Assembly (NCBI GenBank): GCA_905220665.1
Contig: CAJNAR010000017.1
Span: 62,001 to 126,000, forward strand
Direction: 5' to 3'
DNA length: 64,000 nucleotides
Source: Albugo candida
Lineage: Eukaryota; Oomycota; Peronosporomycetes; Albuginales; Albuginaceae
The notes under the pieces are model-generated. The model did no database searches, was not told the origin of the DNA, and was given only the letters and a program-made list of their open reading frames with translations. Both the position numbers and the translations under genes were made by a program. Below, piece after piece: positions 55,738 through 64,000 of the stretch; the stretch's first letter is position 1; each line of letters opens with the position of its first letter.

Positions 55738-57207
55738 TCATTCCATCCATTTGATAGATCCAAGTAAAAGCTTCCGAGAGGGAAGCGGTCCAGGCGAAGG
55801 TACCAGCAGTACCATTTTCTTCTCCTCCATGTGAATTTCTCGGCTACAAAGGGCTCGTATGAGAGTTTTTCATGATGAGTATCGTTACGTACATGCATAC
55901 AAAACCAGCGGCTGGAGTGTCCAAAAGCATCGTATGATCACATTGACTCTCTTGTGCTTCAGGCTGTTGTGCAGGCTCATGACATACTGCGGCGATGGAG
56001 TTTAAGAGTTTGATTGATTTTTCAATGGGAACAACTTGAAGACGCTGGAATTCCGCTTCTGTCTGCCCGACTGGGAGCATCACGTCAGAGACTTTGAATT
56101 CTACACTTTTGAAAATCAGAACTATGACTCATTCAAAGCGAGAAATATGACAAGTGCCTTGGATCGCAAACAAGTCCAAATCATCGAAGGAATAGTGATT
56201 GACACACGGCGCCAATTGTGTGATTGCATTAAAGAGACAAATCCGACCGTAGAAATACTCTCGGATTTCATTCATCCGTTTTGCAGCACGCTGTTTGACA
56301 TTGAATGGAACCACTCCACCGGATCGAACGAGCTTAATGATAGAAATGGAAGACGATGCGATTTCCTGAGACGACTGAAGTCGACTGAATAGTCGATCTT
56401 GGCCAATGACAACGATGACATCGACTTGGAACACTTCGATTGCGAGCAGGAGGAGGTCGTACCCTGGTCCATCGATCCAATTACTTGTGTCGATAATGAG
56501 GCCGCTAGCATCGGCTTTGGAGTCATTTGCTAAGCGCTGGTTCACTGCAGCTGCAAGCTGGTTCACATGATGACGGTACAGCTCTGGATTGTCGGCGATC
56601 AGAGCATGAGCATGCCAATAGCTCAAACAGCTGGTTAGGATGAATGATTCCTACGAATTAAGAGGCTTTCATGATAGATCCGAATATAAACTCAATTTAT
56701 GTGCAATACTTCGACTGAGAGACAATTAATGTCCAATGGAGTTGCAGCGATGGTACCGGGAATGCTTAACCATCCTTGACTGGGATCTAAATCCACTAAA
56801 GTAGGATTCTCATCGAGTCGTAAGGCGTAATTGATCAGGATCTGTGTTAATGTGGATTTCCCGCTATCGGCGGGCCCTGTGACGAGCACGCGAGGTCCGT
56901 GGGCGTCGGGGGTCACCCTGGCAAGCTCTCTTCGCTTCTGTAGCTGCGCATGGAGATTGATATAGCTGTTCATCGGCGTTTCGTCGGAGGTATACGCAAC
57001 ATCGGCCACGCCTTGTGTTTCTAGTGTACACCCGTACCAAGTATACACCGCTACTTTCTGATCTTGAAATGTATACTCATTGTCGATGGCTAATTCTACA
57101 CCGAAAATCTCTGCGGAACCGCTTTTTAGTTTAAGCGTAAGCTTTTCATTCGACGCGACTTCGAAACGATATTCACATTCGCGTGCTATTTCGACGATCG
57201 ATGTCAT
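55738..57207 (-). CDS. CLP1: CLP1 polyribonucleotide 5'-kinase / mRNA cleavage factor subunit
   Basis: Component of cleavage factor II (and, in animals, of tRNA splicing endonuclease). Four exons: 57207-56710, 56650-56158, 56100 to about 55888, and a last exon ending at 55738. The N-terminal sandwich domain (VEIARECEYRFEVASNEKLT, AEIFGVELA) leads to Walker A VTGPADSGKSTLTQIL and TLVDLDPSQGWLSIPGT. The central exon has LIIDTSNWIDGPGYDLLLLA, EVFQVDVIVVIGQDRLFSRL and RSGGVVPFNVKQRAAKRMNE with IREYFYG. The C-terminus ends MVLLVPSPGPLPSRKLLLGS, as in human CLP1 (FTVLSPAPRPLPKNFLL). The second intron (56101-56157) begins GC, not GT. The start codon overlaps the snurportin start on the other strand. 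Confidence 0.92.
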
Positions 57208-58740
57208 TGCCAGCGGAACAAGTGGGTGGGTTTGCTTTTAATGAACCCGGGTTGAGCCCAGTTTTTATGACTCGAGAATGCATAAAAAGCTGCCGGTGGT
57301 GGCAAAATGCAGCCGTTCGACGTCGTGAGGCGCTACAAAAGCAGCGCCAGGTGCAGCGTGAGCTCACAAACCACGCGCGACGACTTGCTTTGGGATTTGG
57401 TGAAGACGAAGATGGTGAAAGTATGCAAATTGATATGACGCGGGATTTAAAAATCAAGAGGAAGAAAAAAACAAGAGAAGAACGTGTACGAGCTAGAAAA
57501 GAGTATTATTCCAGACAATTTATGATTCCGGAATGGATGATCGAGATCCCTACTGATCTTGATGGAAAAGGAAGCACGACCGGGGAAGGATGGTACGTTT
57601 TGCCACGACCAGAGGGTAAACGCTGTCTTGTGATCGCCAACAAGTACGACCAAAATATAGTGATATTGAAATCTATAATTTGACTTTATATTATAGTGGC
57701 GTTACTGTTGCACGTAAAACAAACGGTAGTACATTGCAAAAATTTCCATCGGGGCTACCGAATGGATCAAAAAAAACTTCCAGTCATTCCGAAGGCTATT
57801 GCATTTTGGACTGTATTTATCAGAGTAATGCTGACGATCAAGGCGTATTTTATGTGCTCGATGTTATGTGCTGGAAGGTCACATTCGTATTTTATTTCAA
57901 CCGTTGCCCAAAGTGTAACACTGAAACTCTAGGGATATCTGTTGTACAATTGCACTACAGAGTTTCGCCTTTATTGGCTGCGAGAAAAACTGACCGAAGG
58001 AAATGCTGCGATCCGAACACCTGCGAATCCGTACCCGTTTTTGGTACGAGTAGTCATTCTACTTTGTATTGCGAATTTAATGATTTCGCGTGCAAATTTA
58101 GCCGATACCGTGTTTTGAGTGCGATATCGGAGGACTCGAAAAGGCTTACAAAACCTCATTTCAGTACATCAAGTACATAGCAGTAGAGTACATACGACCA
58201 CTTGATACTCACCCGGTGTTTCGATAGAGATGGACTCCTCTTCATGATGAAAGCCGCACACTACGAATTGGGATTATCACCTTGTTCTACAGTATGGAAA
58301 GATACTCATACAAGTCGATTTCTAGTGTTTACAGAAAAACCGATCATCGTTTTGGCACTAAATAATCAACGACAGTGTGCGACTTTGGAGGGTATCGTTC
58401 TGTACACTATTGAGGATGCAGATGTTTTAGCACAATATGAGGTACACAACAGTAATGCGTACGGAGTTTCGTTGCTGACTCCGTTATCATCTAGTTGAGG
58501 GAAGGAGACCTGGTGCAATTCTCGTTCGAGCACAATGTATACACACCCGATCAATCTCCGTCTTTAAGTGGGATGCAATTTATGAGACGATGCTCTCCTC
58601 AGCGTGCTTTGCCAGATAGCTGGACAAAAGTGGTGTTTCAATACAACGCACGATTCGGAGGGGTCTCCATCGACGATATCGTCAAGACAATCACATCCTC
58701 TGGCAATATGACAGACGAATCTCATGACATCAGTTCCTAA
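57201..58740 (+). CDS. SNUPN: snurportin-1, snRNP nuclear import adaptor
   Basis: Adaptor that recognises the trimethylguanosine cap of U snRNPs and hands them to importin-beta. Residues after the ATG carry the family's NH2-terminal importin-beta-binding-like basic region (RRREALQKQRQVQRELTNHA). The m3G-cap-binding domain follows: EWMIEIPTDLDGKGS, GWYVLPRPEGKRCLVIA, FPSGLPNGSK, ILDCIYQ and FYVLDVMCWKGYLLYNCTTE with FRLYWLREKL. Later exons read CFECDIGGLEKAYKTSFQ-DGLLFMMKAAHYELG and FEHNVYTPDQSP. There are about six exons. The second-last intron (58466-58494) is only 29 nt, and the others are 55-70 nt. The 57201 ATG is four bases from, and inverted to, the CLP1 start codon. Confidence 0.9.
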
Positions 58741-58838
58741 TCCTCTCACTCAGACAGGCGAACAAACTTTTGTGTGACAATTATGTAAATCAATTCTTTT
58801 ACTAATTGGTCGCTTGATACACAACCAAATTTCACCGA

Positions 58839-60457
<1,619 letters not shown>

Positions 60458-61020
60458 ACTTTTTCAAGGAAGAATGTTTATCAGGGTATCATAGGATAGT
60501 GATCTTAAGTTATTGTTATAGAAAGCGATATATGGACGGATGATTTACCGGCCGGCCGACCTGAGATGCACAGTGAAACTATATAGAAGGCAAGACGACC
60601 ATCCAGGCAGCCGTTTCAAGGCGATTGAATGTGGTGGGAAGGTCGTAAGAAAGTCAGTGGGTAGAGGCAGTCCCCATTCCTGGCAAGTGTGATATTCTTG
60701 CATGTTCTTTCACGGACCAACTCGACATGTAATAGGTTGATATTCGGCTTATTCGATTCCTTCGCTTTTTAATAATCTCGCATGCTCAGATCCGTAGAAC
60801 GACCAACTTAAGACGAGACGAATAGATCATCTTGCAAATCAAACATATAATCGTTCTAGTGGTTGCAAGTATTTGGAACCGTGTATTGTCGGTTTCGTAC
60901 ATCATTCCATACGGTGTGAGGATATAAAGTCACAGAGGCACTTGATTCCATAGCTCCACAGCACTTCGAATAGCTCACTTACAATTAATCAGAAATTAGA
61001 AGAACACGATACTGAATCCT
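60458..61020. other. divergent promoter region of the kinase and bZIP genes
   Basis: About 560 bp without a supported frame. Near 60973 is GCTCACTTACAATT, an imperfect match to the oomycete initiator GCTCATTYYNCAWTTT, 48 bp before the bZIP ATG. A FseI-like GGCCGGCC palindrome lies near 60553, close to the kinase side. Both are weak signals on their own. Confidence 0.4.
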
Positions 61021-62906
61021 ATGATCGATTCTCCCAATCTTAATATTGACAGAAAACTTATGAGCTCAAGCGTTTTGAAGACGAAGGCCGCAATTACACA
61101 AATTACCGATTTAGAGCCAACCACAAGGGAATCTAATAAGAATCGCGCGATCAGTCACAACCCGACTCAAATGGATACAACATCCGATTTCACAAATCTC
61201 GATGCTGTTCAGGGCAACTATCTGCATCGAGAAATGTTTACCTCTTGGCTTTTATACAATACTAAAAACGGAAGTACGACACAACCAAATCCTCCAGTCA
61301 CTCCCGAATCGAGTTTTCACAGTGAACATCCTACTAGTATTTCTGTCACCTCAAACTCTTCTTCTTCTTCATGTCCCTCAACGCTCACCACATTGACGAA
61401 AACAAAACTGCACTCTCATACTGACGCATTTGATATAAACGAACTTACCAACTTTACAGCGACTCTGGAGGACGATCCTTTTCACCTCTTAGAAAATCAC
61501 GAACAACAGGCAATTTCCCTAGCACTCGGTCTGGATACCGATATCTCCATAAGTGACTCCTCACAATCCGTCCACACGACCATCTCGGAAACGTCTTCAA
61601 CATCATCTGCTTCACAGAATCCTGCCACTGGTTCTGAACTCAAACTCGCATCCGAACATACCGATAATACCACTCAAGCTCTAGTATCCTCGATATCCGT
61701 TGAGGCTTCAATAGCTACAGCAACATCCTCAATATTTCCGGGTCCCTCGTTCACTTCATCCGAGGGAATACCATCGGAATCCACAGAGTCCAATAGTAAT
61801 CGTAGCGATAAACAGTTCAAAACGTCTCGAAAGAAAGGAAAACGAAGAATTAGCAGTAAACCGAATGAAGATGAGTTGGAAACGACGTCAAGTGATTCGC
61901 CTAAAACAAAAAAACGGAGGAAAAGTACAGAAGCGATCGATTTACATCACGGCTTATCGTCGACTCAGTCAGGCTTATTGCGTCACTTGGAAAGCGCGAA
62001 TTCGGCTCTGATGCGCAATGAAGCGACTATGAACGAAAAATGCGGAAAAACAGATAGCGATGGCGCAGATCCGATAGTACAAAATCTTATTCGCAAGCAA
62101 AAACTGGAACGCAACCGAGAATCAGCTCGCGAGTGTCGACGACGCAAACGAGAGCATATTCTTGGCGTCGAAAAACGTTGTCGACAATTAGAACGAGAAA
62201 ATATGGAATTACGAAGTCAATTGCATGCTGGAAAAGAAGCAATGAAACAGGAAGAACGCGAAAAGAATCGCGTCTGTGAAGAACTAGAGAAAATGATACA
62301 ACGTGGCGCATCCGAGAAGGAGCTTGCCGAGAAAATCGATAATTTCAAGGAACAGTACTCCGACTACGGTCATGGACGTCGTTCGGCTTTACGATATCAC
62401 TTGCATCAAATTGAGCGCTTATTGTTACCGACTCAAGTCACAAAGATGTGCATTTGGGCACTTCGTCAAGATGATTCTTTCTGGCAGGACGAAGAAGACG
62501 AAACTAGTTTACCAGTTATTCTCGCCAAAGAGCTCGGACTCACTGATGATCAGAAGAATAGAATACAGCAGCAGAGGTACGAATATCACGTTTTAAGTAT
62601 ACGCGCTTAAATGACATTTATGATACGGATACAGAGGATCGATCTCTACAATCTGTGAGAATCTCAAACGCGCGTTGGCATTGCTGGAAGATTTGAAAAA
62701 GCAAATTGAGACGAAAAACTCGACTTTGGATCACGAAATGGATAATTTACAGAATATTCTCACTCCTACACAACGCGCAAAGGTATCGAAATGATTCATT
62801 GGATGACATTGTTTTCTGACTCGCTGCTTGATAGTTTATTGTATGGGTTACAAACAACCCAGCGTGTATGCATTTGCTAAATAAGCTCTGGCGAACTGTG
62901 CTGTAG
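61021..62906 (+). CDS. bZIP transcription factor with oomycete-type C-terminal domain
   Basis: Three exons, 61021-62576, 62635-62782 and 62835-62906, give 591 residues. The N-terminal ~270 residues are Ser/Thr/Asn-rich and probably an activation region. A basic nuclear signal (KTKKRRKS) precedes the bZIP at about residues 355-415: KQKLERNRESARECRRRKRE. The zipper heptads run RCRQLERENMELRSQL. The basic region has the canonical N-x7-R spacing, unlike the Cys-variants seen in some oomycete bZIPs. Beyond the zipper, HLHQIERLLLPTQVTKMCIW, NLKRALALLEDLKKQI and LTPTQRAKFIVWVTNNPACM form a second conserved helical module typical of oomycete/diatom bZIPs. The open frame alone would stop at 62610; splicing at GAG|GTACGA restores the family C-terminus. 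Confidence 0.88.
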
Positions 62907-62997
62907 CAACCAGCGAATGATTTTATTGACGAACAATATGATGACGTCTTTGTGGAGAGTTTCCCCACCTTCTATTCTCAATTTCCATCGCATCTGA

Positions 62998-64000
62998 TCA
63001 TTGCAAGAGATTGCGACGTGCACGTTTCATATGATCTCCCCATTGACCCCCTTGGGCCGAAGTTAATCGATACACCAATTCTTCTTCGGTAATCGCTTCA
63101 GCCAAATTCACCAGCGTCCCGAGAACTGTCTGTATGTAATTCGCGCAGTTCTTATCCGGACGTGGACATTTATAATTCCAAAGCCCTTTTTCCGGATTGA
63201 AGCCTATTTCCACGATACAAATACGACGTTGTGCATTTTGGATCACTTTTTGTACCGCTGGGACATCTTTTGGATCCAGTATGATAACTGCATCCAAATC
63301 AATTCGTGTGTTATCGGGACCTCCACAGCTTAGTGAGACTCGATTCGTTTCGGTGTGTACGCTCACAGCCACATCGATTGTGATCAAATCCGCCCATTTC
63401 CACTTGAGGTACTCTTTGTGTGTGTTGGAAACATACGGCGTATTGGGACAGAAAATAATTCCATCGGTGAAATGAACTCGTTTCTCATCGTCGTAGATTC
63501 TAGCCACGCTATGATCTCTTTTCTGCACTCGCTGAATCTGCCGCAAGACGTCCGCGAGATGTCGTAATGGAACCCATCGCTTTTTCAAAATCGTTAAAAT
63601 TGCGTGTCGACTGATTCCGTGCTCTCGCATACCTGCCGCATACGGGCCACTATGGAGACAAAAAACGTGACATGTAAGCGCATTGGAAGATGGAAGCGAA
63701 ACTTACTTTTCAGACAGAAAATCATTCAAAATTTGCAGTCGTTCCGTAAACGTTTTGCTGACATGAGAGTCATTTTCTGTGGGTCCGGTGGCAATGATAT
63801 CAAAAGCCATAAAAACATAACGCTTTTCTTTTTGATGAAACTTTCACAAAAGTGTACAATCAAATAAAAATCGTCGAGTCATGTGGACGTACCACAAATT
63901 CCCCGTCGAGAACGGTTCCTTCTGGAAGAACGAGTTTGAGTTGATCGATTCCGCATGTCGTATAGGCCGCATTCGATCGGTCTACTAGCACTGTGGATCC
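62998..64000 (-). CDS. mRNA capping enzyme guanylyltransferase (partial, 5' end off window)
   Basis: Nucleotidyltransferase-fold enzyme that adds GMP to the 5' diphosphate end of nascent mRNA. Exons run from the window edge to 62998. The piece near 63900 ends VLPEGTVLDGEFV (motif III-like, DGE). After a ~60-nt intron it continues RYVFMAFDIIATG (motif IIIa). The terminal exon (from about 63650) holds RDHSVARIYDDEKRVHFTDG, motif IV DGIIFCPNTPYV, motif V LKWKWADLITIDV, and the OB-fold part LWNYKCPRPDKNCANYIQTV. The catalytic KxDG lysine of motif I lies off the right edge. NAD/ATP DNA or RNA ligases share the fold, but LKWK with TIDV and the C-terminal RPDK favour capping enzyme. Confidence 0.83.

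Overview
The window is nuclear DNA from a compact eukaryotic genome. Genes sit on both strands, often only 40-100 bp apart, and are split by very short GT-AG introns, mostly 50-60 nt. The gene set suggests a zoosporic heterokont, most likely an oomycete and perhaps an Albugo-like white rust. It includes a CFAP20-type ciliary protein, an oomycete-style bZIP factor with a long C-terminal extension, an SR protein with the SWQDLKD motif, a probable FEX fluoride exporter, two PPR proteins, and LINE, Ty3/gypsy and Mutator-like elements of the type common in oomycetes. The assignment is inferred from content and architecture; no search was run.

Left gene block (1-14.2 kb), in order: a BRWD/PHIP-like WD40 protein (cut by the left edge), a FEX-like membrane protein, an SRSF1-type splicing factor, Integrator subunit 6, RAD51, a DDRGK1-like protein and Rab7. 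Nearly all exon junctions can be read by following the conserved protein. A near-ideal E2F site lies 41 bp upstream of the RAD51 ATG.

Central accessory block (14.3-44.9 kb): layered mobile elements and gene debris. It holds a decayed LINE (14.9-17.3 kb, with possible ORF1 pieces further right), a decayed DDE transposon (18.5-20.6 kb), a dispersed ~600-bp repeat (22.2 and 38.2 kb), and a Ty3/gypsy chromointegrase element bounded by a 5-bp target duplication (23.4-32.9 kb). A Mutator-like element with multi-repeat ends has inserted into one gypsy LTR. A second, much younger MULE (38.9-41.7 kb) has identical 124-bp inverted repeats, a near-perfect 9-bp target duplication and an intact transposase. 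Among these lie fragments of a UBR-type ubiquitin ligase and possibly EF-Tu, an intact CFAP20-domain gene and a small secreted coiled-coil protein whose upstream region is the dispersed repeat.

Right gene block (44.9-64 kb): an unresolved multi-exon gene, proteasome ATPase Rpt3, a FAM210/DUF1279 mitochondrial protein, a cornichon-like ER cargo receptor, two tandem paralogous PPR proteins, CLP1 and snurportin-1 (divergent, with start codons inside the same 7 bp), an N-myristoylation-motif AGC kinase, a bZIP factor and an mRNA capping guanylyltransferase cut by the right edge. Housekeeping functions dominate: mRNA capping, splicing, 3'-end formation, snRNP import, Integrator, proteasome, UFMylation, endosomal traffic and organellar RNA. 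There is no operon-like logic beyond close packing and probable shared bidirectional promoters.
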